This document shows positions 1 to 7,675 of a DNA stretch of 17,716 bases, piece after piece; positions within the stretch are counted from its first letter, which is position 1, and each line of letters begins with the position of its first letter. The notes beneath the pieces were generated by a model. It did not search any database. It was not told the origin of the DNA and saw only the letters and a program-made list of their open reading frames with translations. A program made the translations under genes and the position numbers. The DNA is from JAVBTR01 sp031556065 (GTDB lineage Bacteria; Bacillota; Clostridia; Christensenellales; Aristaeellaceae), in assembly GCA_031556065.1 (NCBI GenBank), contig JAVBTR010000097.1:1-17716 (forward strand), written 5' to 3'.

Positions 1-11
1 CCCTAGGAGGT

Positions 12-237
12 ATCGGAGGACCGCGGTCCTCCGATTATAATTCCGAAATAGGCGACATGTGCGGCGATTTTCGGTGGAATTTCGTAGAAATTACTAACTT
101 GCCCGAACAAACTACCGTAAAATCGAAGATTTTACAGTGCAGTGAGGGAAATCCCTCGTGCGACACCTGTGTCGCACGAAAGCGTCGACTTTGTCGACGC
201 GCTGAGGGGGTTTCTTTCAGCAGAAAGACCCCCCCTC
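12..237 (+). repeat. Left multi-hairpin array (terminal family)
   Basis: This gene-free stretch is built from consecutive short inverted repeats. Seen: a perfect 24-bp palindrome at 12-35; stem 78-83/87-92 with loop GTA; stem 117-124/128-135 with loop GAA; stem 144-149/152-157 with loop AA; stem 158-166/169-177 with loop CT; stem 182-189/193-200 with loop TTT; and a longer imperfect stem 204-210+213-218 with 223-228+231-237, loop AGCA and a 2x2 internal bulge. None is followed by a proper T-run, so these are not canonical intrinsic terminators, although the row directly follows the stop of the minus-strand gene ending at 255 and could act as that operon's 3' end. Positions 65-208 recur inverted at the right end of the window. 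The open frames crossing the row lack ribosome sites and are artefacts. Family unknown to me; function not inferable. Confidence 0.85.
65..208 (+). repeat. 144-bp inverted repeat, left copy
   Basis: Aligned by eye to the reverse complement of 17573-17716, this segment matches at 135 of 144 positions without gaps. Differences are at 93, 97, 107, 112, 113, 118, 134, 137 and 143. Positions 118 and 134 are partners in the stem 117-124/128-135: T-A here, C-G in the other copy, so pairing is kept. The other seven lie outside the five core stems; 93 sits just beside the first stem and in the right copy extends it by one pair. Confidence 0.93.
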
Positions 238-254
238 TCGCAAACCCTTGCCCC

Positions 255-1223
255 CTATCCCCGTACCATTTCCTCCATTATTTTCGATGTTCTTATGGCG
301 GTTTCTGCCGTGGAAACAGGCTTTTCTTTGCCTAGCAGGCAATTGGTTATATGGGCAATCATGGGCTGTTGAATATGGTAGGGCATGGGGATATGGAAGG
401 TCTCCACGGTGCCGTCCTTCTTTTCTAGGCAAATGGGTGTGCCCTGGAAGGTGGAGAATAGGATGCGGCCTTCCGTGCCCTCTATCACATTTTCATCCTT
501 AGAAAAGGCGCTTTGGAAGGTGAAAAGAAAGCTGCCCATCATGCCGGATTCAAAGGTGGCAGCAGCGGAAACCACATCTTCTACATCGTAGTGGTTTAGC
601 TGGTTGCGGTTAAAGGCTTTTACGGAGTGGACGGGGCCTAAAAGATAATCTAAAATGTCCAGGGTATGGCTGCCCACATCCAGCAAGAGGCCACCGCCGG
701 AAATATCTTTTTGGAAGCGCCAGGGGGTATCCTTGGGTTTTTGCTCAGGTGCCTTCTGGCAATAGGCCACGGTGACCGTGCGGGGCGTACCGATGGCACC
801 CTCTTTTAACAGGGCTTCAATTTTAAGAAAATAGGGCAGCCGGCGCCTGTAATAAGCGCAGAAAGCGGGCATGCCCGTTTCTTTTTGTGCTGCTACGATT
901 TGTTCGCATTGGGCAACAGTGGCGCCCAAGGGCTTTTCGATGTATACAGGCTTGCCTGCTTTCATAACGCGAAGGGCGTATTGGGCGTGGGTGGAAGGCG
1001 GCGTGGCTACGTAAACCGCGTCCACCTCCGGGCTGTAAATCAGCTCGTCCGCATTGGTGGTGAAATGCGCTACCCCATGGCGGCGGGCGTAATCCTCGCA
1101 AGCGGCCGCATCCCGGCGCATAACCATGGCCAGCTGGCTGCTTTCTACTTTTTGAAAGGCCGGGCCGGATTTTCTCTCCGTTACATCTCCGCAGCCAATA
1201 ATTCCCCAACGAATGCTATTCAT
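255..1223 (-). CDS. Gfo/Idh/MocA family NAD(P)-dependent oxidoreductase
   Basis: This is a 322-residue cytoplasmic dehydrogenase of the Gfo/Idh/MocA superfamily, whose members oxidise or reduce hydroxyls of sugars, inositols and related polyols with NAD(P). An N-terminal Rossmann fold carries IGCGDV at residues 9-14. EKPLG at 96-100 contains the family's conserved lysine (K97). The C-terminal alpha/beta domain has GGG...LDVGSH near 177-186, with D182 and H186 in the usual catalytic positions. Length is normal for the family. The ATG start is preceded by AAGGAG at seven bases. It is the last gene of a three-gene minus-strand operon, 21 bp after the acetyltransferase, and its stop abuts the left hairpin array. 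The substrate cannot be told from sequence; a sugar or polyol is the family expectation. Confidence 0.9.
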   Translation of the reverse strand: MNSIRWGIIGCGDVTERKSGPAFQKVESSQLAMVMRRDAAACEDYARRHGVAHFTTNADELIYSPEVDAVYVATPPSTHAQYALRVMKAGKPVYIEKPLGATVAQCEQIVAAQKETGMPAFCAYYRRRLPYFLKIEALLKEGAIGTPRTVTVAYCQKAPEQKPKDTPWRFQKDISGGGLLLDVGSHTLDILDYLLGPVHSVKAFNRNQLNHYDVEDVVSAAATFESGMMGSFLFTFQSAFSKDENVIEGTEGRILFSTFQGTPICLEKKDGTVETFHIPMPYHIQQPMIAHITNCLLGKEKPVSTAETAIRTSKIMEEMVRG

Positions 1224-1244
1224 GGCGGTTCTCCTTATGTTGAA

Positions 1245-1991
1245 TTAATAGCGGAGCAGGTGCTTGGGGTCTGTCTTTAACAATTCCGCCACCATGGACC
1301 GAAGGGGCTTGGTATGCATCGCCCGGGCAGTGGCATCCCCAAAGCGGCCTATGGACAGGATGCCTTGCTGCAAGGCAGGAGGCTCCAGCTTGGTAAAGGT
1401 TTCGGAGCCGATAGGGGCGCAATGGCGGTATTGAGGGGTGTAAAGCCTGTGGCCTTGGTGGTTAATCACATACAGATCGGTTTTCTCTTTGGAAATGGAG
1501 CCTTCCGCGCCATCCCATTCCTCGATGCCGTGTACAAAAGTGTTTCGGCTGAAGTTCACGCCGATGAGCAAAATCTGCGCGTTTTGTTCCCATAGCTTAT
1601 AATAGGCACCACCCTTGCCGCAGGGGGTAGAAATGTGTTCCTCTCCTGCAAGAAAGCCCTCTGCCTGGGCGCCAAAGGCCGCCAAGGAATGAGTGGGGTG
1701 CAAGGACCGGTGCACGTTGGGATGCTTGCGGAACAGCTCCGTTAATGTCCCAACACAGGAGGGCGTATACAGCACATCCATCACGGGGTTTTGGGTGCCC
1801 ACATTGCTCCAGGTATGGGTGGGCAGCACCAAAAGGCCATCCCCCATATACTCCATCAAAGCGTCCAGCACGGTGTCGCCCCGGCCATCCACATCGCCAA
1901 TGGCCTTGTATGAAAGATGAACCATCAGCGTTCCGTTAGGGTCGATGGAAAGCGCGGCCAAGGCGGCCAGCAAATCCTGCTTTGTATACAT
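1245..1991 (-). CDS. AAC(3)-family N-acetyltransferase (YokD-like)
   Basis: The product is a 248-residue member of the aminoglycoside 3-N-acetyltransferase fold (Antibiotic_NAT family), which transfers acetyl from acetyl-CoA to an amine. Visible family motifs are MVHLSYKAIG (23-32), the LVLPTHTWS strand (54-62), SLHPTHS (96-102), the HIST-CGKGGAYYKL block (119-133), ILLIGV (140-145) and the HGIEE motif near 154-158 with conserved His and Glu. The ATG is preceded by AAAGAGGT at six bases. Many chromosomal Bacillota members have no shown role in resistance, and nothing here (no mobile context, no resistance neighbours) argues for one; the name should not be read as a resistance call. It sits between a secreted protein of unknown function and a sugar-type oxidoreductase, so its acceptor may be an amino sugar or cell-envelope compound (inference only). 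Confidence 0.85.
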   Translation of the reverse strand: MYTKQDLLAALAALSIDPNGTLMVHLSYKAIGDVDGRGDTVLDALMEYMGDGLLVLPTHTWSNVGTQNPVMDVLYTPSCVGTLTELFRKHPNVHRSLHPTHSLAAFGAQAEGFLAGEEHISTPCGKGGAYYKLWEQNAQILLIGVNFSRNTFVHGIEEWDGAEGSISKEKTDLYVINHQGHRLYTPQYRHCAPIGSETFTKLEPPALQQGILSIGRFGDATARAMHTKPLRSMVAELLKTDPKHLLRY

Positions 1992-2011
1992 GGCGATACC
2001 TCTTTCAGTGG

Positions 2012-2971
2012 CTATTCAAGGGGAACTATTAAAGAAAAATCCGTTTCCTCTACCGGGCTCATGGTGGCATCGTAGGTATAGGGGGTTATGCGCAGCTTGG
2101 GGGGAATGCTGTTCACGCTTTGGGTGCACCATTTAAAGGTGACCAGCCATGTGCCGTCGGAAGCCCGCCGGGTGGGTTCGGAAATGCTTTGGGAAAACCC
2201 AGAATAAAAGCTTTTGCCGCCCCCTTCATCGGTGACGGTTAAAAGGCGCATGGCCCCGTAGACCTGATCTGTGGTGAAGGTTTCCGGGAAAACTTCATTG
2301 ATAATCACGGTAATGCTCATTTGGGTTGCCTCGGCTTTTTGCACGCTAAGGGCCCACTCGCCCATGTCTAAGCTGCCGGAGCCTTGTTTTAAATCGAACT
2401 CACCCATAGGCAGCTGGAAGACGATAGGCAGGGTTTCGATCAGGGACATTTTCCCTGTCTGGGTTAGCTGGCCGGAAAGCTGCCAGGTATCGTCGTAGGT
2501 GCCAGGGGCCAGGAGGATATCCCCTTCCTTGGTGGCCACGATATAGCCCGCGTTATTGAATTGGGTAATGTTGTTGCTGTAGGTTTCAAAATCGTCGGTG
2601 ATCTGGCTATCTATTATGGTAATTTCCTTTTCTGGGCGCAGAATGGAAAAGGAGGTAGCAATGGTATAGCTTTCCGCCCGCCCGATATCGGAGGTATCCA
2701 GGGTGATGGTAAAGCGCAGGGGCTCATTTAAAAAGCCGAAGGTGCGGCCGCTGGAACGCATAACGCTGACCTCCAGCCCGTTCACGTATACTTTTTCAAG
2801 GGTGTAATATAAATCCGCTTCCCCCTGGGTGTTGACAACTTCCAAGGTAATGGCCATGGCGTTGCCATCGGTAACCGCTTCCACAGCTGTGGCGGTAGCA
2901 GCTTCGCACAGACCGGCAGTGCACATAAAAAGCAAGTATAAGGCAAGAAGCGACGCAAGCAGCATTTTCAT
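2012..2971 (-). CDS. Secreted protein of unknown function
   Basis: I do not recognise this 319-residue protein. It begins with a clear signal peptide: a lysine at 2, a hydrophobic core of about 18 residues, and a plausible signal peptidase I site after CEA near 24. No proper lipobox is seen, because the cysteine before the site is preceded by Leu. The mature part is rich in alternating hydrophobic and Thr/Ser/Asp residues, suggesting beta-sandwich domains, and has few cysteines. No catalytic motif or anchor is visible. The ATG is preceded by AAGGAGGG at about eight bases. It is first in the three-gene minus-strand operon, with a candidate promoter in the divergent gap shared with nadE. Its exported nature contrasts with its two cytoplasmic partners. 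Confidence 0.8.
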   Translation of the reverse strand: MKMLLASLLALYLLFMCTAGLCEAATATAVEAVTDGNAMAITLEVVNTQGEADLYYTLEKVYVNGLEVSVMRSSGRTFGFLNEPLRFTITLDTSDIGRAESYTIATSFSILRPEKEITIIDSQITDDFETYSNNITQFNNAGYIVATKEGDILLAPGTYDDTWQLSGQLTQTGKMSLIETLPIVFQLPMGEFDLKQGSGSLDMGEWALSVQKAEATQMSITVIINEVFPETFTTDQVYGAMRLLTVTDEGGGKSFYSGFSQSISEPTRRASDGTWLVTFKWCTQSVNSIPPKLRITPYTYDATMSPVEETDFSLIVPLE

Positions 2972-3005
2972 CTGGGTTCCCTCCTTTTAACCATCATCCG
3001 TGTAC

Positions 3006-3034
3006 ATGATACTATTTTTAAGAAAAAAATGCAA
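3006..3034 (-). promoter_or_regulatory. Candidate promoter of the minus-strand three-gene operon
   Basis: Read on the minus strand, TTGCAT (3034-3029) and TATCAT (3011-3006) are separated by 17 bases, giving a good -10 and a weak -35. The region is the AT-rich divergent gap with nadE, and the -10 lies 35 bp before the start codon. Judged by eye only. Confidence 0.4.
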
Positions 3035-3050
3035 AAATACTTTGAATTTA

Positions 3051-3079
3051 TTTACCCGGTCGCCTGTTTGTGGTAGCAT
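3051..3079 (+). promoter_or_regulatory. Candidate nadE promoter
   Basis: TTTACC (3051-3056) and TAGCAT (3074-3079) are 17 bases apart, each matching 4 of 6 consensus bases. Transcription would begin just before the AGGAGG site at 3088-3093, so the leader would be very short. A weak call by eye; no riboswitch or obvious operator is seen in the 131-bp divergent gap. Confidence 0.3.
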
Positions 3080-3102
3080 AGGGCGGTAGGAGGTGCTAAA
3101 AG

Positions 3103-4971
3103 ATGGAAGGTTTTTTACGGGTGGCCGCGGTTTCACCTAAAGTATATTTAGGGGATGTACAAAAGAATGCGCAGGAGATTAGCAAGGCTTACGCGCTTAT
3201 GGAAAAAAAGGGCGTACAGGTGGCGTTGTTTCCCGAAATGACGTTGACTGGCTACACTGTTGGGGATTTGCTTTATAACCAGCAGCTTTTAAGCGATGCC
3301 CGCCAAACGCTTTTAGCCCTTGCCAAACAAACAAAAGACATGATCGCCCTGGTAGGCCTGCCACTAATGCATTTGGGGCGGCTTTATGTGTGCGGGGCAG
3401 TGCTTCAAAACGGCAGCGTTAAGGCTGTGGCGGCGAAAAAGCATTTATCCAACGGGGAAAGCCGCTGGTTCCAAAGCGGCGCGGATGCCCCAGCCACCAT
3501 TACCTTAGATGGGAAGGAAATCCCCTTTGGGCTGGATTTGGTTCTACAGGCGGGGGATTGCGCTTTTGCGGTGGAAATTTGCGAAGACCTGTGGACGGCC
3601 AATCCCCCTTCAGGGACTTACGCCCAAATGGGTGCCCAGGTAATCTTCAATCTGGCAGTTTCAAGCGAAGTGCCCGGGAAGAACCAGCGGCGCAAGGCCC
3701 TTTTAAAAGAACAAAGCGCCCGCTGCCTAGCGGGATATGTCTACGCCAGCGCCGGCTTTGGGGAAAGCACCACCGATAGCGTTTATTCCGGCTTTACAGG
3801 CATTTACGAATGCGGGGATGAATGCGCTTTAGGGCCCAGATTTTCAAGAAACGGCGCTCATGCCATTTTCGATATTGATCTTAACCGGATAAACTGTCAG
3901 CGGCAGAAAACGGCCAGCTTTTTCAGCGGCCTTAACCGTTTGGGCACAGTGGTGGGGTTGGACAAGCTGGCGGCTAACGAGCAGCCCCTTATACGCAGCC
4001 TGGAACCCCTTCCCTTTGTGCCAAAGGCCGATCAACTGCAAAACGTCTGCCAGGAGGTTCTGGCCATTGCGGTGATGGGCCTTCAGACCCGCATGGAAAA
4101 ATCCCATACGCAAAGGCTGGTGATCGGCGTATCCGGCGGGCTGGACAGCACCTTGGCGCTGCTGTTTTCTGTGAAGACCATGGATGAAATGAAGCTACCC
4201 AGAACCAATATCGAAGCGGTGACCATGCCTGGGTTTGGCACAGGCAAGCGCACCAAGAGCAACGCAGTGCTTTTAATGGAGGCCTTGGGGCTGACTGTGC
4301 GCACCATTGATATTACCTCAAACCTGCGCCAGCATTTTAAAGACATCGGCCAGGATGAAGCCAACCACGACGTGACCTTTGAAAACGCCCAGGCCCGGGA
4401 ACGTACCCAGATTCTGATGGATATCGCCAACCAGGTAGGCGGCATGGTGGTGGGCACCGGGGATTTAAGCGAGGAAGCCCTGGGCTTTTGCACCTATAAC
4501 GGGGATCACATGAGCATGTATAACTTAAACGCGTCCATTCCCAAAACCATGATGCGCTCCCTTGTGACCTGCCTGGGGGACACGGTTTTCACCGGGGAGG
4601 CTTCCGCTATTTTGCACGACATTGTGGCAACCCCTGTCTCCCCGGAGTTATTGCCGGGAGCAGAAGGAGAAATTGTGCAAAAGACGGAAGAAATTTTGGG
4701 GGATTACGCCCTTCACGATTTTTTCCTTTATCACATGATGGATTCCGGGGCTTGTGCTGAAAAGCTATTGCTGCTGGGCCAAATGGCCTTTGAAGGGGTG
4801 TACGGCAGCGGTTTCATCGAAAAAACCTTGAAGCTGTTTATCCGCCGGTTTTATACCCAGCAATTCAAACGCTCCTGTGCGCCGGACGGTGCCCAGGCGG
4901 GGCCTTTAAGTCTATCTCCCCGAGGAGGCCTTACCCTGCCAAGCGATTTGGATTACGCGCCCTACACATAA
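3103..4971 (+). CDS. nadE: Glutamine-dependent NAD+ synthetase
   Basis: The 622-residue enzyme makes NAD+ from deamido-NAD+, ATP and glutamine, the last step of NAD biosynthesis. The N-terminal nitrilase-fold glutaminase (about 1-290) has its triad: Glu45 in ALFPEMTLTGY, a lysine at about 113 in AAKKHLSNGES, and Cys160 in VEICEDLW. The C-terminal synthetase contains the ATP-pyrophosphatase loop SGGLDS (344-349) and the later GTGDLSEEALGFCTYNGDH block. Length matches the long two-domain bacterial form, as in Mycobacterium, rather than the short ammonia-dependent NadE. AGGAGG lies nine bases before the ATG. The 153-residue MshEN-like gene follows after 19 bp and is probably cotranscribed. No frameshift or missing key residue was seen. 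Confidence 0.97.
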   Translation: MEGFLRVAAVSPKVYLGDVQKNAQEISKAYALMEKKGVQVALFPEMTLTGYTVGDLLYNQQLLSDARQTLLALAKQTKDMIALVGLPLMHLGRLYVCGAVLQNGSVKAVAAKKHLSNGESRWFQSGADAPATITLDGKEIPFGLDLVLQAGDCAFAVEICEDLWTANPPSGTYAQMGAQVIFNLAVSSEVPGKNQRRKALLKEQSARCLAGYVYASAGFGESTTDSVYSGFTGIYECGDECALGPRFSRNGAHAIFDIDLNRINCQRQKTASFFSGLNRLGTVVGLDKLAANEQPLIRSLEPLPFVPKADQLQNVCQEVLAIAVMGLQTRMEKSHTQRLVIGVSGGLDSTLALLFSVKTMDEMKLPRTNIEAVTMPGFGTGKRTKSNAVLLMEALGLTVRTIDITSNLRQHFKDIGQDEANHDVTFENAQARERTQILMDIANQVGGMVVGTGDLSEEALGFCTYNGDHMSMYNLNASIPKTMMRSLVTCLGDTVFTGEASAILHDIVATPVSPELLPGAEGEIVQKTEEILGDYALHDFFLYHMMDSGACAEKLLLLGQMAFEGVYGSGFIEKTLKLFIRRFYTQQFKRSCAPDGAQAGPLSLSPRGGLTLPSDLDYAPYT

Positions 4972-4990
4972 TTAAAAAGGCGTTGATGCA

Positions 4991-5452
4991 ATGAAGATTT
5001 TCGCAAAATGGCTGTCCTGGTTCAAAAAACCCGCCCCTAAACAAACCCCTATTGGGGAAATATTGGTCAGCGCGGGCATGATTACCCCGGAACAACTGGC
5101 GGTGGCTGTTCAACTGCAAAAGGAGAAGGGCGGTTATTTGGGGGATGTCATTACCTCCATGCAGTTGATCAGCCCAGAAACCCTGCGGACTTTCTTAAGC
5201 CTGCAAAAAAGCATACGCAACGCAGCCCAAACCGTTAATGTCAATGAAGGCGAGCTGCTTCTGGGCGATATTTTGGTTAAATCCGGCACCATTACGGCCC
5301 ACCAATTGGAAACAGCGGTGGCCTATCAGAAGGAAATGGGTGGCTATCTGGGAGAAGCTCTGATCAGCACCAAATGCATTTCAAAGGAAACGCTGAATAT
5401 GTATCTGGAACTACAGAAAGCGGCCTTGATTGAAGGTAACAGGGCCCAGTAA
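4991..5452 (+). CDS. Stand-alone protein with tandem MshEN-type motifs
   Basis: This 153-residue protein has a short basic, amphipathic N-terminus and then four copies of a 23-24 residue motif, roughly LGxxLxxxxxIxxxxLxxxxxLQ, at about 21-43, 50-72, 91-113 and 120-142. Start-to-start spacings are 29, 41 and 29 residues. Two 24-residue motifs joined by a five-residue linker is the build of the MshEN domain (N-terminal domain of type II secretion and MshE ATPases, a c-di-GMP binder in some members), so this is probably two such domains without any ATPase. The Arg that opens binding-competent motifs is absent: Pro, Tyr, Leu and Tyr precede the four copies. Nucleotide binding is therefore uncertain. 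The ribosome site is weak (AAAAGG, about 11 bases upstream), fitting a gene read together with nadE. Its tail overlaps the convergent hydrolase gene by 42 bp. Confidence 0.8.
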   Translation: MKIFAKWLSWFKKPAPKQTPIGEILVSAGMITPEQLAVAVQLQKEKGGYLGDVITSMQLISPETLRTFLSLQKSIRNAAQTVNVNEGELLLGDILVKSGTITAHQLETAVAYQKEMGGYLGEALISTKCISKETLNMYLELQKAALIEGNRAQ

Positions 5453-7594
5453 ACCGCAGGGGTGTGGAAGGCCCGTAAAGCGGGATACATTGGAAGAGGT
5501 TACTCGAACGGCCAGTTGGTTTTCGCCCAAGTGCAAATAGGGCGCGCATTCCAACAGGAAGGGCTTTAGCAAGAGCGGTATAAATCCGCCGCCATTGAGG
5601 CTTACCTCGGCCATTTCCCGTACATCACCAAGATCAAGCAGCAGGGAAGGCGGCACATCCCGTAAGAGAAACGTGGTGGTGTATTCCGCCGCGCCATTAT
5701 AAAGGGTCATGCCTTCAAAACTTTGCCAATGGGCCAGCTCTTTAATGGGCTGGCCATTTAGCTGCCATTGAAAGGGCATGGCAAGGGGTTCATAGGCAAA
5801 AGCAGGTTCAGCTTCCGGCTCATTTTCGCTATTCTGATCCACTACGAACAAAAGGGCTTGGCGGCGTTCCAGCTTAAGCCCATAGGGGATTTCAATGGCG
5901 GCTGCGGTGCCCGTCCAAGGGTCCCATTTTTCCGTAGCGCCTGTTACCGGCAAATGAAGGCGGCCAGCATACCCTTCCTCTCCTTCATTGGTCAGCAGAA
6001 ACAAAGCCTTTTCCCCGTGGCGGTAATGGGAAGCGCGGATATTCTTGGAGGGCGGCTCCAGCACCACGGTTTCATAGCCCTTAAGGGCATCGGGGTCCCC
6101 TGCGATGGTGCCCTTGAAATGGGCCTTGATTTCAGGGGTTAAAAGGCTTTCGTCCTCTACCAAAAGAGCATCGTATTGTTGGTTTGCGATGCGCAGAAAA
6201 CCGTCTTTAAAGGGCGCGGCTAAAAGGGTATCCCCTTCCAGGTAGTTAAAATCGATCTGCTTTTCAAAAAGCTTTGCGGGCAGGTTATAGGGCAGCTCTG
6301 TTCCCGAACAGAGCACAGCCACCCGGGTCTGATGGATGCCATCGGTAAGCATAGCGCACATGCGGCTGATGTAGGTGGCAAACAAGTGGTAATGGGGCCA
6401 GAAATAGTTGTTGGGGCCTACATCCGGCGGCCGCTCGTTGAACTGAATGGGTCCCTTAACGGAATAGAAAAAAGCGTGAGGGTATAACAGGTTGGCGCCT
6501 CTTGCGAAAAGCCAATCCAGGTACCATTTCATATCGTCAGCGGTAAAATCCCACAGGTTCCCGTCCTTGCCGCAGCAGCCAAAACATTCGTTGCTGTTGC
6601 GGCGGCTGCCGCTGTGCCGGGCGGCACTGGAAGCACACTTAGCCTGGGTGCTTTCCTTGCCATACAGGCCCAGGCCTTTTTCTGGGGCTACCCAGCGCCA
6701 GACCACATCCTGGCCGGGAATGGTAAAGAGCCTCTCTGCCGCCATGCAATCCGGGTCGTGGGGGTGCCCCGTCAGAGCGATACCATGGTTTTCGCACCAA
6801 GCTTTAAGGGGGCCATAATAGGTTTGCGCCATCTGTGCCATAATCAGCCCGTCGTACCGGCGGCGGATGGCTGTTGTTTGCTCACCCACATCCAGCCAAA
6901 GGGCGAACAAATCGTTCACGGGGAATAGCCTATCCAATTCCTTTGTCCAGGCCCTGGTATCAGGGTGCACATTGCGGCCTGTGGGACTGGGTTCATCGGT
7001 GAACATGCCGATCACGGTCTTTCCGAAATGGGGTTTTAAAGCACTGTAATACTTTTCGTGGGTCAAGCGGATAAAGGCCTCCATGGCACTTTGGTCCAAC
7101 AGGTTGGCGGCAGGAGGCGCGTTTTCTTCCCCATCGTCTTCCCCAGGATGAACCCCCCGGATGGTACCCCCCGTAAAGTCTTCGATAATGGCATATTCTT
7201 GGTTTTTAGCCACCAGCCTTTGGGTGGCTGTAAGCACCGTATCCTTGGGATATAGGCGAATGCCCCTGGCGGCATAGGCCGGGTTTTCTTTTACCACCAT
7301 GCCATGAGCGGAACCGGAGGGGTACATGGCTTCGTCATACAGCACCACCTTCATGCCCATTTCCTGGGCCAGCTCCACGGTGTAGGCTACCAGCGCTAAA
7401 AAGCGGCCGGTTAGGTAGCCTGTCTCCTTGCTCAGCCCCATTCGGGGGTGGAGCACAAAACCGTGAACCCCTTTTTCACAAAAATCGGTCATCTGGCGTT
7501 TAATTTCTTTTTCTGTGATGATATCGTTCCAAAACCAAAATGGCATTGGCGAAAACTCTTTGCCGGGATTTCGGAATTTGTCAATCAGTTCCAT
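5411..7594 (-). CDS. GH106-like (alpha-L-rhamnosidase-related) glycoside hydrolase
   Basis: The 727-residue protein resembles the large family around glycoside hydrolase 106 and its unclassified relatives. Seen: the opening PFWFWND (18-24), LYDEAMYPSGSAHG (85-98) at the end of a TIM-barrel strand, GMFTDEP (196-202), and NECFGCCG...TADDMKWYLDWLFARGANLLYPHAFFYS around 335-378, typical of the barrel in this group. The C-terminal part (about 600-727) looks like a galactose-binding-type jelly roll with LLDLGDVREMAEVSLNG. Glu201 and Glu336 are candidate catalytic acids (inference). There is no signal peptide, so it acts in the cytoplasm on an imported oligosaccharide. GGGAGG precedes the ATG by six bases. 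The XRE gene lies 80 bp upstream on the same strand, with a small hairpin between. Substrate cannot be assigned. Confidence 0.8.
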   Translation of the reverse strand: MELIDKFRNPGKEFSPMPFWFWNDIITEKEIKRQMTDFCEKGVHGFVLHPRMGLSKETGYLTGRFLALVAYTVELAQEMGMKVVLYDEAMYPSGSAHGMVVKENPAYAARGIRLYPKDTVLTATQRLVAKNQEYAIIEDFTGGTIRGVHPGEDDGEENAPPAANLLDQSAMEAFIRLTHEKYYSALKPHFGKTVIGMFTDEPSPTGRNVHPDTRAWTKELDRLFPVNDLFALWLDVGEQTTAIRRRYDGLIMAQMAQTYYGPLKAWCENHGIALTGHPHDPDCMAAERLFTIPGQDVVWRWVAPEKGLGLYGKESTQAKCASSAARHSGSRRNSNECFGCCGKDGNLWDFTADDMKWYLDWLFARGANLLYPHAFFYSVKGPIQFNERPPDVGPNNYFWPHYHLFATYISRMCAMLTDGIHQTRVAVLCSGTELPYNLPAKLFEKQIDFNYLEGDTLLAAPFKDGFLRIANQQYDALLVEDESLLTPEIKAHFKGTIAGDPDALKGYETVVLEPPSKNIRASHYRHGEKALFLLTNEGEEGYAGRLHLPVTGATEKWDPWTGTAAAIEIPYGLKLERRQALLFVVDQNSENEPEAEPAFAYEPLAMPFQWQLNGQPIKELAHWQSFEGMTLYNGAAEYTTTFLLRDVPPSLLLDLGDVREMAEVSLNGGGFIPLLLKPFLLECAPYLHLGENQLAVRVTSSNVSRFTGLPHPCGLLGPVTFNQGRFL

Positions 7595-7654
7595 TCATAA
7601 GTCCTCCCAGAAATTCATATACTCATTATGGCACATTTTTCGAGTCATTAAAAT

Positions 7655-7675
7655 AGTCCACAATTTTTGCGGACT
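7655..7675 (-). other. Short hairpin between XRE gene and hydrolase gene
   Basis: AGTCC and GGACT arms extend to a 9-bp stem with one G-T pair around an AAA/TTT loop, starting at the stop codon of the XRE gene. On the minus strand it is followed by ATTTTAA, so it could be a weak terminator of the XRE transcript. It could also be an operator for the hydrolase gene, whose own promoter I could not place convincingly (a lone CATAAT lies about 30 bp before the ribosome site). Confidence 0.3.

Noticed and set aside
144..237. Intrinsic terminators in the left array
   Set aside because: Stems are strong, but none is followed by a T-run on either strand; termination remains possible but is not supported.
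57..372. Overlapping short open frames in the left array
   Set aside because: They read through palindromes, lack ribosome sites, and their peptides look like repeat translation.
1245..1991. Aminoglycoside resistance gene
   Set aside because: The fold matches AAC(3), but such chromosomal homologues are common without known resistance activity, and there is no resistance or mobile context.
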